The position numbers and the translations under genes were made by a program. From contig OZ037908.1 of assembly GCA_964035575.1 (NCBI GenBank), positions 620,001 to 684,000 on the forward strand: DNA of 64,000 nt. Direction: 5' to 3'. The notes below the pieces were generated by a model. The model was not told the origin of the DNA. It saw only the letters and a program-made list of their open reading frames with translations, and made no database searches. The DNA is from Rhynchopus sp. YZ270_cl-10 (Eukaryota; Euglenozoa; Diplonemea; Diplonemida; Diplonemidae). Shown in pieces: positions 45,762 through 56,778 of this stretch; position 1 is the first letter of the stretch, and every line of letters starts with the position of its first letter.

Positions 45762-48485
45762 ATGAAAGTGTCGTTGCGGAACCTGAACATCCTGCTTGCG
45801 CTAGCCTGCATTGTGATCACAGCCGTGGTGTGCATGGTGATGAGCATCACGAGTGCCGACGATGCACTGGCCGACACAAACACGCTCGTTGAGAGCACTG
45901 CTGACCAATGCTTTGGCACCGGGGACGCGTCCTTGCGGGAAGCACTGGAGGACTACCTGACGTCTGTGCAGGAGGGAGCGTCGCAGATCATTGTCAACTT
46001 CCTTTCCGTGCACCGTGTCCGGACGCAGAAGATGGCTGCTGAGATGGGTTCGTTCCCACCAGAGGTGACTGAGTCGTGGGCGTTCATGGACGAGAAGAGT
46101 TCCTCAATGATGAACGAGCTGCGTATGTTCAGCGATATGGGGGCAACAGGGATAACCATGATCGGGCGCAAGGGGCAAGCTGTTTCGGTGTTTGAAGACT
46201 ACCGTACGATCGCGAACCCAGTTGATGGGTACCGGCACTACATGGCGAATAGGAACAACGGCAGCGACTACGATGCTGAGGCAGGTGCACCGACAGCGAT
46301 GCGCTCTCTCATCGGTAGTGTGGACCCGTACACAGGTCAGTTTATTGCTCCAGAGAACTCGACGTACCGATCAACCGACGGGTTCCTGACAGGATGCACG
46401 CATGAAGGCAGGGCATTCAGAACGAACGGTGCACAGCCTGATCCTCGCTGCCAAGCATGGGCCTTCGACCAGAAAGACCTGTTTTCGTTGTCTGACTTCT
46501 TGCAGGTGCATGGTGAGGCTGGTGTGCGGTGGAGCACTCTCTTCCCTCTTCCACCGTACCTCGCTCTTGTGATGATGGGCACATGGTCGCACGAGACTGC
46601 AAACGGTGTGAGTCTTGGTTGTGTCATGAACGCTTTTGAAGTGCGTGCCATTTCACGTGAGCTGGGGCGTCTGAAGCTCGGGAAGGGAGGGACCACGTCA
46701 AAGGGAAGGCTGTACACGTCTGTGAATAGTAACTGGATGTACGATATGTCGGGTTTCCCGGACTTCGATCAGCAGTACGTTCTGACTGCAGTTTCGCACG
46801 GAGAGTATGTGTTTCTTGTTTTTGACAAGGGTACCCCAGGTAAACTGAAACACCACATCACAGCGGGCACGCTTATGACCCAGCGACTATGGTCTCCTCA
46901 CCCCTGCGCGATGTGAACGCAACGGACGAGATCATCAGCTCCACCGCGCGACACATTCACGCTGTCGACGGGCGCTACGAGGCGATGGCGAACAAGACCA
47001 TTTATGAATACCCGATCTCCGTCAACGGGACTGAGGAGCAGTTCTTCTTGAGGTATGTGTGAGGTGGCATGTTTTGTTTCTCTTCCAGTTCGTGTCTTTT
47101 GGTGCGTAGCTCTTGTTCCAATGAATGACACCACACCACGACACAGAGTGCAACGTGTGAACGACGGCTACGGTGTGGACTGGTGGCTGGTGATCACCCT
47201 CGACCGAGAGTACATACTTGGTGACATTGACCGGAGCACACTTGCTGCACAGGAGCGCATCCGTGACGAGGTTGACAGCGTGGATGAGAAGCTTGTGCGT
47301 TCTCGCATCATCCTTGTTGTGACTGTTGTGGTGGCAAGTGTGCTGCTGATGCTGCTGGCACTGATGCTGGTCCTCCGCATTGTCGCACCTTTGGTACAGC
47401 TGCAGGAGGAGATGGCGCGTGTGGCTGTGATGAACCTGTCGCAGGTGGACGAGACACGTGCCATCAGCAACATCGAGGAGGTGGGACACATGCAGACGTC
47501 GTTCCTGCAGATGCTTCGCAACCTGAAGGAGTACCGCAACTACATGCCTGCCTCTGTGCTGGTTGAGGATGTGTCGCGGACTGAGACTGAGACGGAGGAT
47601 GAGAGCGACTTGGACAAGTCGCAAACATCGCGCAAGAGCCGCAGCGATGGCTCCGTACCTGCGTCACCCACTGCACAGCATCAGTTCCTCACCATGCAGA
47701 AGCTTGACCAAAAGAAGGTGGCCCTTTCTGTGGTGAACGTGCGTGGCTTCTTTGAAGCCTCACGTGAGTTGCCGAGTGGCGAGATGCAGGCACGCCACAC
47801 GGAGTACCTGGGCACGGTGCTGTCCATCACGCACGCATGCAACGGTGTGAACGACGGCTTCTCAGGCGACCGTGTCTTGACGCACTGGAACGGTGCACGC
47901 CACTGCAGCTCGGCGAAGCTGCAGGCAGCGAAGTTCTCGCACAGGGTGCGCACTCACAAGACGCTGCTGGCACAGAAGTGGACACTCTCGATGGCCTTCG
48001 TCTGTGCAGAGGTGCGGTGCGGGAACATGGGCTGCGAGGGTATGAAGAAGTACACCTTCCTTGGCGGGTGTGTGCCGTGGCTGCACGCACTCGAGAGACT
48101 GAACAAAACGTACGGCACAAGGATCCTGCACGACAACGTCACACACTCACCTGTTGCGAATGTCTTCTACTCGAAGACTGTCGCCTGTGTGTCGTACCCA
48201 AAGTTCCGTGCGAAACTAGTCCTGAGCGAGCTGCGTGAGGAGATGGAGACCCAGAACGAGGAGTGGATGTACCAGCTGGACAAATGCGCCGCAGCAAACC
48301 CATATGAGTGCTACAACGCTGCCATGGTGCATGTCTTCGCAGCACAGTGGGGCGACGCTGCTGCTGTGGCGGAGAAGCTTGGCGAAACTGACAGAGCGGA
48401 GTTCGAGAAACACTGCACTGCAGCAAGGGCGGTGTGCGAGACGGAGTATAAGCTTGAGCGTCTCTTGCCGATTGCGGACATATGA
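45762..48485 (+). CDS. Receptor pseudo-cyclase, array copy 6 (3 exons, compact)
   Basis: Exons 45762-46804, 46864-47052 and 47147-48485; 856 residues. Intron 1 is only 59 bp (GTATGT...CATCACAG) and intron 2 94 bp; this compact form supports the splice model used for all copies. Domains as in copy 1: TM ~8-30, sensor, TM ~465-487, HAMP-like, cyclase-like domain without the first metal Asp or the Asn/Arg pair. The sensor has its own variant patches (FSDMGATGITMIGRKGQAVSV; STLFPLPPYLALVMMG; SLGCVMNAFEV; GFPDFDQQYVLTAV). Ends KLERLLPIADI, unlike the KLEPVLSVADT of copies 1-3. It lies 827 bp after the pseudogene. Confidence 0.84.
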
Positions 48486-49085
48486 ACTATTTTGGTTGTT
48501 TATAGGCTACCAGACGGCACTGCCTTATTTATGTTGAGAGCCTCTCCCTTCTTCTCTTCCTGGGTTGGTAATTTTCCCCAAACGATTTACACATTCCCCA
48601 AAACACGCTCGCCATGGAACACCATCCGCTTTCCTTTTTTTGTGTTTTCCAACATCGAAAAGGAAGGGAGGGTAATTGAAGCGTAGTGTGTGGCACGCTC
48701 CAAAGCATCTGCATTTTTTCCCCCATACAGTACTGCGACCTGTAAAGAAGGTGAAAACCGAATGCAGCGGAAACGTCGTGGTGGTGTGTGTCTATGCTTT
48801 GTTGTGTGACAGAATCATAATATTACTGTAAAGTTCTCGTTTTTTTATTTTCCTTGTGTATTCATGTTTTATTCGCCTGCACGGGTCATCTGGGCAAGCG
48901 TCGCTCAACCAATGATATGTGTACGTCTCTTATGTTGCGTCAGACAGAACATATAATATTCAATTTTTATTAGCTTTCAGCTGATTCTTTTTAGGGAGGT
49001 TTTTACGCCCGGGGCTTTGTTCGTAGGGATTTGATCGCTACTTGATCTGGACTCCACATCGCTCCTGCCTTTTTTCTCTATTTAA
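48486..49085. other. Decayed copy of array spacer, no gene
   Basis: Starts with the receptor 3' flank, then CTTTCCTTTTTTTGTG...CAACATCGAAAAGG near 48640 and a diverged AACGTCGTGGTGG block; beyond ~48780 similarity is lost. Suggests the array once continued to the right. Another piece of the same block lies at 52850-53030. Confidence 0.6.
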
Positions 49086-49259
49086 CCCTTTAGACCCCAA
49101 GCCGTTTTTTCGACCCACTTTTGAGTTTTGGTTTTTTGGGCTCTCCAACCGGTAAAGGGACCCCAGATGCAAATTTTTGATCGTACCTGGCCGCAATTGA
49201 AAGATTTTGAACACAGCTTCCAATTCCATTTTTTTAAGTTTTTTTTTTGAAAAAAAATA

Positions 49260-49626
49260 AAGGGGGAGTGGACCTATTATTATAGCTGAATTTTGGCCGA
49301 TTTTTAAAATTTTTTTTCTTATTTTTACTAAAAAAGTGCTATTATTTAGGCACTATTTAGGCACTATTTAGCCACTATTTAGGCACTATTTAGGTACTTC
49401 GTCCTTACCCAACCGCCCTTTACCCACAAAACGCTGCAAAATCAAACCCAAAACAACAGCCAAAAACACCAAAACCAATTTTCTAATGCTGCCGAGCCTG
49501 TTGTCGTGCTGTTGTGCGGATCACCTGCGCAGAGTGCAGCAAGTGCTGGAGGACGCGCGAGCAGGCACGTGTGAGTGGGATGATGTAGATGCCATAGTCG
49601 TAAATGTGGCTCCAAAAGAAAACCCC

Positions 49627-49657
<31 letters not shown>

Positions 49658-50355
49658 GTTAGTGGGTGAACAATCCAACCCTTAGACAATTCTGCTTGTC
49701 TAGGCTAGGAAGAGCCGACATACAAAGGTCAGTAACGTCTGTTCAGGATGGGCAGTGTGCACATCAAGAGAGAAGACCAGGTGCCATCAAAAGCACCCTC
49801 AACACCAGTTCCTTCTCCTGGTGATGCAGCTGCGCCATCTGCTGCGCCACCTGATGCGACATCTGAGAGGAAGGTGTCACTGCTCCGCCCACCCCCTCAA
49901 AACCTCCTGCAAAGCGGACACACAAGCTTGCCGACCGTGCCGTGTATTGCCTGCAAATCAGCAGGCCAACTGCAAACCACTGCACCAAAACGTGTCCGCT
50001 GAAAAAGTAGTAAACCTTCGTTACGGGACCCAATGACAAGTGAAAGACAAGTGAAAAAGGTGTGACATGACAAGTGAATGACAAGTAAATCACTTGTCAT
50101 GACAAGTAAGTAGTTCATGACAAGTGATTTACTTGCCACCACTTGCCACCTTTTTCACTTGTCTTTCACTTGTCACTGAGTCCCGTCGTGTACCCTGTGC
50201 CACCCTTCCCCTACACCCACCATATTCCCCAGCCAATTTTTTTAAAAAATTTTCTCCGAAAATCGAGATTTAAAAAGTTAAATTTAACCCCAAAAACGGT
50301 GGACCTATTATTATAGCATAATAGGTCCACCCTAATAATAGGTCCACTCCCCCTT
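49260..50355. mobile_element. Element V nested in A
   Basis: Ends AAGGGGGAGTGGACCTATTA and complement with TA on both sides (49258-49259, 50356-50357). Five or so TTTAGGCACTA units follow the left end (49340-49395). Element E is nested near its right end. No coding recognised. Confidence 0.68.
50024..50190. mobile_element. Element E nested in V, related to element D
   Basis: About 167 bp, with TA at 50022-50023 and 50191-50192. Contains GACAAGTGAAAGACAAGTGA and complement and the CACTTGTCATGACAAGT palindrome as in element D; the right end ...CGTCGTG matches D's end. Confidence 0.65.
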
Positions 50356-52849
50356 TATTACCCTCAAAATGAGGTAATCATAAAATCCGCCTTTCGGTTT
50401 TTTACTCGTCCAGCAGAGCGAGGGAATACCCGTAAATTATTGCTCTCCGAAAATAGCGTTATTTGAAAGATTCGCCACAAAATCTTTCCAAAGAAAAGAA
50501 AAAATTGAGCAAAAAGTCAGGCCTTTTTCTAAATCCGGTCCCCGTCCCCAGATTTGGAAAAATAAATTTTTTTCCCGCACTTTTTTTCCCGCCGTCTCTA
50601 CTGCGTTTTAGGGGTTCACAGGGGCTCAGAGGAGCCCGAGAAAAAATACCACGTGTCTGGATGAGACCGCTCATGCAAAATAACCAGTTTTTGGGGGAGG
50701 GAAAAAAAAGGGGGGGAGGGGTGCCGAATCCAGAATGGCCCCCCACCATCACCAAGTCCCCCTGTGGTTGAACGGGAGTACCTTGGGGAACTGGGTTGCT
50801 GACCGCACCATCCAGGCTGTACCTCAAATTTTTTTTGCCTGCGGCGCCATTTTTCATTTTTTGCTCGCAAAAAAGGGTTCGTTGAGTGACTCTGTGGTGT
50901 AAAAAGCTAGATTTTTACACCGTGCCCTAAATTTTTTTTTGCCTGCGGCGCCATTTTTTTTGTATTTTTTTTGCTCCGCAAAAAAAAATACAGTCCATCT
51001 GTTCCCAATGTCTTCCCTGTTCAGCATCGCCAAAAAATATCTCATGGACCACACTTCGCTGAGGCGGTGCACGAACCAATGGTTCATTTTCTTTCAAGTC
51101 TGCCTCGATAAAGAAATCTCTGAAACTCATACAGAAAACAGTGGTAGTTTTTCCGAGAGACCACAAAGTGAGGTGGGCAAACGCCACTTTCGGAGGATTA
51201 CTGCAGCCCTGGCCAACCTGGAGCCCTCCATCACCCTCGTCGAGGCACAAGTACCCCCTCCGCCATTCTTCCACACTATCCGTGAGGACGATTTTGCGCT
51301 GCGTATGAGCAAGGGCCAGCCCATATCAGCTTTGTCTAAAAAATCCCTCCACCCATCACCCAAATATGGCCCAGATTGTGTTCAAATGGGTCAAATTTTC
51401 ACAGCGCTTCCCAAATTTGTCATGGAGGCGGGCGCAAAGCGCAAAAAAACCCCGAAAAAGGGCACAAAAATCACACAAAAAAGACGCGAAAAGGGCGGGA
51501 AAAGGGCGGGAAAAAAACCGGTCCCCAGCCGAAAAAACCCCGGAAAATAGGCCCGTCACGGTTCAGGCCTGCAAAAAGTCCTAGTAGAACCCAACTGAAA
51601 TGAGTGCGGCTCTGTTAGCGACCATGTATAAAATCGATTTCCCTAACGATTTACACTGAAACACCACCACACACGTAAAAAAGCAATTTTTTCACGTTTT
51701 TGGGCATCTACAGGCCCCGAAACACCCCCAGAATGGGTCAGAACGACCCTGTGTGCCGAAAATTCACAAAAAAAGCACCCTGCAATACGAAAAAATAGTG
51801 AAAACCCGGCTTATAGTGTGTTTTGGGTGGGAATAAGGCAAAGAATAGTCAGAAAAACAGTGATTTTGGTGGTGGTTCTCACGAACTTCCAAAGTGCATT
51901 CAGATGCACAAAAGTTTTCGATTGTTGCTTCTTTTGACAGATTTGACATCAAATCTTTCCAAAAATGTAAAAATATTTTCACGAAAATGAGTAGAACCCC
52001 ACTTACCAACCCTACTAGCCTTACGACCTTAGCAATGTTAACCCCGTGATTTGGTGGTAAAATCTCACCAAAATCCGAGGAAATCACAGATGCATAAAAG
52101 TTTTCGATTTTGGCGTATTTTGAAAGCTGTGTGCGAAATCTTTCCACACAAAAAAAGTGTTTTCACGAAAACGAGTAGAATTTTTTTGATCACATGGAGG
52201 CTCTGAAAAGCGACTTTCCCCCGTACTTTTTCGCGCTCCCCCGCATCCAAGGAAAACCCAGATGCATAAAAGTGTTCATAGATGGCGTATTTTGAAAGAT
52301 CGGTGAAAAATCTTTCAAAATATAAAAAAATGTTTTTCTGAAAATGAGTAGAACCCCAGTAATAGCCTAGTGGTATTAGGAGGGTTATTTCAGGGGGTGT
52401 TGGTCAAAAAACATGATTTTCCGTGGCAGCTCCGCCTTCCCCCCAGCATCCAAAAAAATACTAGGTGAACAAAACATTTCGATTCTTGCTTCTTTTGAAA
52501 GATCGGCGCAAAATCTTTCAAAATATAAAAAATGTTTTTCCAATTTTGAGTAGAACACCCCTAATTGTATGGCGCCATTCGGCTGGCCATATATGGCCAC
52601 TTGGGGTCTAAAGGGTTAATTACCTGCGTTTTTACGCACTCTTGTATTCTCTGATGGCCTGCACGTAACTGTGTGTTTCCGCTTGTTTCCCACCTGAACA
52701 TATGACATGCTGGGATATTCATGTTATGTTTAAAGTATGTCATGAAGCATGTCATATATCGTCTTATATCGCCAAAACCTTAGTAATATCATCACCGTGT
52801 GAATACACGATGACAGCCAACGACGCACGATTGGGCGCGATTAGTTGCC

Positions 52850-53035
52850 CCGGAAAACGCTCCACTTTCCTTTTTTTTTGTGTTTTCCAACATCGAAAAA
52901 GGATGGGAAGGTCGTTGAAGCGCAGTTGTGTGGCACGCTCCGCGTCGTCTGCATTTTTGCACCCTACGGTACTCGGAGCTTCTCAGTAAGAGAAACCCGA
53001 TTGGAGTGGCGAACGTAGTGGGAATGCAAGCTTTT
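52850..53035 (+). repeat. Isolated fragment of the receptor-array spacer
   Basis: TTCCAACATCGAAAAAGGA, GCGCAGTTGTGTGGCACGCTC and GAACGTAGTGGGAATG correspond to the blocks before receptor copies 3, 4 and 6. No receptor gene follows; a piggyBac-like element begins at 53044. Confidence 0.7.
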
Positions 53036-53453
53036 TTTTTTAACCCTTTAAGGACCGTTCAGGTTTTTTGGATTTTGGGGGTCAACTCTCCCCCGGCAGT
53101 AAAATATTAAGTGATAATTTTTTTTGACCAAATCTGGCGGCATTTGAAAGATTTTGCACAAATCTTTCCAACGGAATCAAAAAATCGAAAAATCGAAAAT
53201 CATCTATTTTTTTAGAGTGGCGCGAGACTTTTATTTTTGAGATTTTTTCTGAACAAAAAATTTTTTTGATAAACTCCCCGACATTATTTCAACTCGAAAA
53301 CGGCGTATTTTGAAAGATCTGTTCAAAATCTTTGAAAATAAAAAAAAATTCGATAAGAAAGTCGGAGTAGAAATTTTCTGAAACAGCTGCACAAGGTTAG
53401 CAGCTATATTGAAATACATGAGTTGTTAAAGATTTGCCCTAAACACGTGTATA

Positions 53454-54857
53454 CAGTGTGACACAGAATTAATGGCCGATGAAGACATTTTATAAAAAAA
53501 CGGCAAATTTTGACAAGGACATATTCAAAACACCCCCAAAACATAAAATATTTACGCCCAGGAACACAATAAAAGCAAAAATATAATGGTTAAGGGTAAA
53601 GTGAACACTGAGGCCACGAGGGAAGGGTTGCGCCTACAGGCAGCGTCGCTAGTCGTTGTTGGCGGTAAGAGCCATGATGAGGTGGCGGAGTTGCTGAACG
53701 TTGCGAAGAGGAGTTTGGGTAGGTGGGTGAAGGAGTACCGCGCTGGAGAGCGGAATTTTTCGGACAAGCCAGGGAGGGGACGCAAGAGATCGGCCACCAC
53801 CGACACCGTTAAGAATAGGGTGGTTAGACACATGCGGGGCAAGCGGTTTCAGTCTTGCAGGAAAGTAGCGTCGCGACTACAGATTTCGAGGGAGAGTGTC
53901 CGCAGGTGCCTGAAGGAGAAGGGGCTGAAGCCCGTTCAAACGAAGAGCAAACCAAAGCTCTCGGAAAAGAACATCACTGCCCGGATAGAGTTTGCTGAAA
54001 CGCATCGAAACACCGACTGGTCAAAGGTGATGTTCACCGATGAAAAAGACTTTTGGCTTTTTTCTCGGGTGAGCAAGAAGAACGATGTTGTCTGGGTTGC
54101 AGATGGTGATGAGCCGCCCCCAACCGTTGATAAGGTCAGGGCTACGCAGAAGGTTCACGTCTGGGGAGGAATCACCACCAGAGGTAAGACGAAGCTCTAT
54201 TTCTATGACGGTGCTCTCAATGCAGAGAAGTACCGTACGCTCGTCTTACAGAAAGCGCTCAAAGAAATAAAAGAACTCCTGCCTGACAGTAGCTACACGT
54301 TTCAGCAGGATGGGGCACCCTGCCACACTGCGAACGTTACTCAAGCATTCCTCTCCTCCCAACCTTTCTCGTTCCTCCCTAAAGCTGACTGGCCAGGCAA
54401 CTCCCCTGATCTCAATCCTATTGAGAACCTGTGGGCCAAGCTGCAGTCTGCAGTCAACGAACGGGAGCCCAAAGACGTGTCAGCACTTAAACGTGCCATC
54501 AACAAGGAATGGTCCAAGATGGACAATAGCTTCGTTGCACGTTACATCATGTCAATGCCACGACGCCTAGACGCAGTTCGCAATTCCAACGGAATGCACA
54601 CAAAATACTAATGCATGCTCTATTTATTTTTGTGCACCCACTCGTTTGTACTGCTACACTGTATTTTTTTTTTTTACACATACACCCTTTTTTACCAAAA
54701 AGGGATATTTCCATGTTAATATTTTCCCCACACACACACTTTTCATACACGGCCAGTTGAAAATGCAATGAAATGAGTCAAATTTTGCCTATTTTTTAGA
54801 ATAATATAACAATTTTTACAAAATGTCGTCATCGGCCATTAATTCTGTGTCACACTG
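53454..54857. mobile_element. Tc1/mariner (IS630) transposon, apparently complete
   Basis: 1404 bp with ~45-bp terminal inverted repeats (two mismatches) starting CAGTGTGACACAGAATTAAT, flanked by TA (53452-53453, 54858-54859). One uninterrupted transposase frame fills the interior. Near-identical ends and an open frame suggest a young, possibly active insertion. It is inside element B. No other copy is seen in the window. Confidence 0.94.
53586..54611 (+). CDS. Tc1/mariner-type DDE transposase
   Basis: 341 residues. Cuts and joins transposon ends at TA sites. Residues ~10-55 and ~75-115 are two helix-turn-helix segments separated by a GRGRKR minor-groove motif at 63-68, the usual DNA-binding half of Tc1 transposases. 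Catalytic residues visible: Asp152 (FTDEKDF), Asp242 (QQDGAPCHTA) and Glu280 (SPDLNPIENLW). There are 37 residues between the second Asp and Glu, so the protein is of DD37E type rather than the DD34E of Tc1 itself. Length is normal for the family. No stop, frameshift or intron. The start is the first ATG, 132 bp inside the left end. Likely functional. Confidence 0.95.
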   Translation: MVKGKVNTEATREGLRLQAASLVVVGGKSHDEVAELLNVAKRSLGRWVKEYRAGERNFSDKPGRGRKRSATTDTVKNRVVRHMRGKRFQSCRKVASRLQISRESVRRCLKEKGLKPVQTKSKPKLSEKNITARIEFAETHRNTDWSKVMFTDEKDFWLFSRVSKKNDVVWVADGDEPPPTVDKVRATQKVHVWGGITTRGKTKLYFYDGALNAEKYRTLVLQKALKEIKELLPDSSYTFQQDGAPCHTANVTQAFLSSQPFSFLPKADWPGNSPDLNPIENLWAKLQSAVNEREPKDVSALKRAINKEWSKMDNSFVARYIMSMPRRLDAVRNSNGMHTKY

Positions 54858-55670
54858 TATCTGTAAGAAACAGTACAAAAAGTGATCAAACCTCTTCCCA
54901 TTTCTCACCTTTCTTCTCTTTGGAGCTTCTGGAGTATCCGGAAGCGTCACAAAAAGCGATGACCGTGTTCCCGGCATTGCCGATGCTCGCGTTGTTCACC
55001 TGTTCTCAGCAATAAGCTGCTTCGCCAGTTCACACTTGAACACACTAAGCGACACCTTCTGTTGCTGAGAGCGTTGCAGAGGGAGAAGGCATTCTGCGCG
55101 GACTCCAAGAAATACCAAAACACTTTCGGTACCAAACTTTAGTCTTGAAGTCCCGGCAGGCCAGCGCCATGCGCTGGTCCGACCGATCGATCCCTCCCAT
55201 GTGGGAGTTGAAGACATGTCGAAGACATTATCCGTGGGTGAAAATGGGGGAAATCCCAAAGTGAAATGGCACCCCTAACCCCTCCTGTTGATGAGGCTGA
55301 CGTGGTGTGTCAAAATAAATTTATTTTTGCTTCTTTGGAAAGATTTGTCACAAAATCTTTCCAAAGAACCAAAAATCAATTACAAATGCGTAGTGGACAC
55401 CCTCTAAATTTTTTTTGTGATTTGAAGTGCCTCCGATCCGTAAAAATACGGAAAATCCCAAGAAAAGTGAAATAGTACCCCAAATCTCTCCTGTCGGTGA
55501 TGGTGCTGGGGGGTGTCAAAAAAAATCAAAACTTGCGTATTTTGAAAGATTTGCAACAAATCTTTCCAAAGAAGAAAAAATCGATTTGAAATATGAAGTA
55601 GACATATTCTTAGGTATTTACGTGACCTTGAAGTGGCAATGGATTGCCTATGGTCCTTAAAGGGTTAATA

Positions 55671-55815
55671 ATTGGTGCTCCTGAAATAAAAAATACCAAG
55701 TACGCAACAACTACGCACTAAGTACGCAACAAGTACGCAATATAGGGTATTCCTGTATTTTTTTTTTTTCGTGCACAAAGTGCGCAACAAGTACGCAAAA
55801 TGGGGTTATCAGGAG
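55671..55815. mobile_element. Small inverted-repeat element with AAGTACGCAACA motifs
   Basis: ATTGGTGCTCCTGA and TCAGGAGTACCAAT form the ends. AAGTACGCAACA words occur near both ends and contain GTAC. About 145 bp, adjacent to element B. Confidence 0.6.
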
Positions 55816-56316
55816 TACCAATACTGCTTTATGTTCCCCCTGCTCTTTGTTTCCAGTTGTGTGTGCACGTTTAGGAACGGCAACTTCCTATTAATCCCGC
55901 CGACTCCGTTTTCTTGGAGCTTCCAGGACCGTACATTGCTCCGTTTCCCTAAAAAGGAATGGTAAAAAAGCTTTCAAAAAATAAAATACAGTACCAGTGG
56001 CGCGGCTACCGATAGTTACCGCATAGTCAGCGTCACGCCTACCCCGGTAGGTTGCAGTGAAAAATAAAGTGGAGTTCATCCTCGGGTGTCTACACTAATA
56101 CATGATTTTTAAACCACATACCAAATAAGAATAACAACAAAAAAACAAGCAAACAAAAAACCTTTTAAAAAAAAAAGAAAAATAAAACAAGTTTGATGAA
56201 AATTACCAAAAAAAACCAAAAATGACAACTGCGAAAAAAGCAAACCCCTTCAATCAGTCTACACTAATACAATCAAATTTTCAAAATAAAATACACATCC
56301 AGGAAGCACACACATC
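55816..56316. other. Spacer before the five-exon gene
   Basis: 55985-56050 is an inverted copy of 30030-30100 (TACCGCATAGTCAGCGTCACG). From 56090 the sequence is A-rich with CTACACTAATACA twice (56089, 56259). Probably the promoter/leader of the next gene; no defined element. Confidence 0.4.
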
Positions 56317-56737
56317 ATGGACGCCTTTAGAGGCCTTGATGACATCCATCCACATGACCTTCACGTGATGGAGGGCCTGATGTCCATTGGGCGGGAGCTG
56401 GAAAAGGATCAGCGTGTGTGGCCTGCCGGTGCTGGGCGTATCCTCCCGGATGAAGGCTCCCTAGGTCCACCCGATCCGTTGGGCGTGACGAATGTATCGG
56501 CACTCATCAGCTCGACAGGGTACGCACCACAACAGCACCAGAGTCCGATGCGCAGTCCTGTCAGGGAACCGTCACCACCACGACACACATATCGAGAGGT
56601 ATAATTTTTTTTCCGGTGTACCAAAGGTACACTGTTCACGAGAGTGCTTTCGTATTATCCTTTTTTTGCGCTTTCATCCGGATTGCTGGCACTTCCGTGG
56701 GTCAGTCGGAGGTGCATGAATAACTTTCTTCCACTCA

Positions 56738-56778
<41 letters not shown>

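Larger units (their letters stand above)
49086..52615. mobile_element. Element A: piggyBac-like non-autonomous element, 3.5 kb
   Basis: Ends CCCTTTAGACCCCAAG and CTTGGGGTCTAAAGGG, flanked by TTAA (49082-49085, 52616-52619), the signature of piggyBac-type insertion. The right half repeats, about every 180-200 bp, a foldback word of the form TTTTGAAAGAT...ATCTTTC (near 51930, 52115, 52290, 52495). Element V is nested in the left half. Open frames at 49748-50002 and 50939-51550 match nothing I know; no transposase is visible. Confidence 0.78.
53044..55664. mobile_element. Element B: piggyBac-like non-autonomous element carrying a Tc1 insertion
   Basis: Ends CCCTTTAAGGACC and GGTCCTTAAAGGG with TTAA at 53040-53043 and 55665-55668. 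Without the nested Tc1 element it is about 1.2 kb. Contains the same TTTGAAAGATTTG...CAAATCTTTCC foldback words as element A (near 53150, 53310, 55340, 55535), so A and B belong to one family with different outer ends. 54860-55260 is unidentified. No piggyBac transposase seen. Confidence 0.78.

Noticed and set aside
50939-51550. 203-codon frame inside element A as a possible transposase
   Set aside because: No DDD motif or Cys-rich tail of piggyBac transposases; a large Lys/Arg low-complexity tail.
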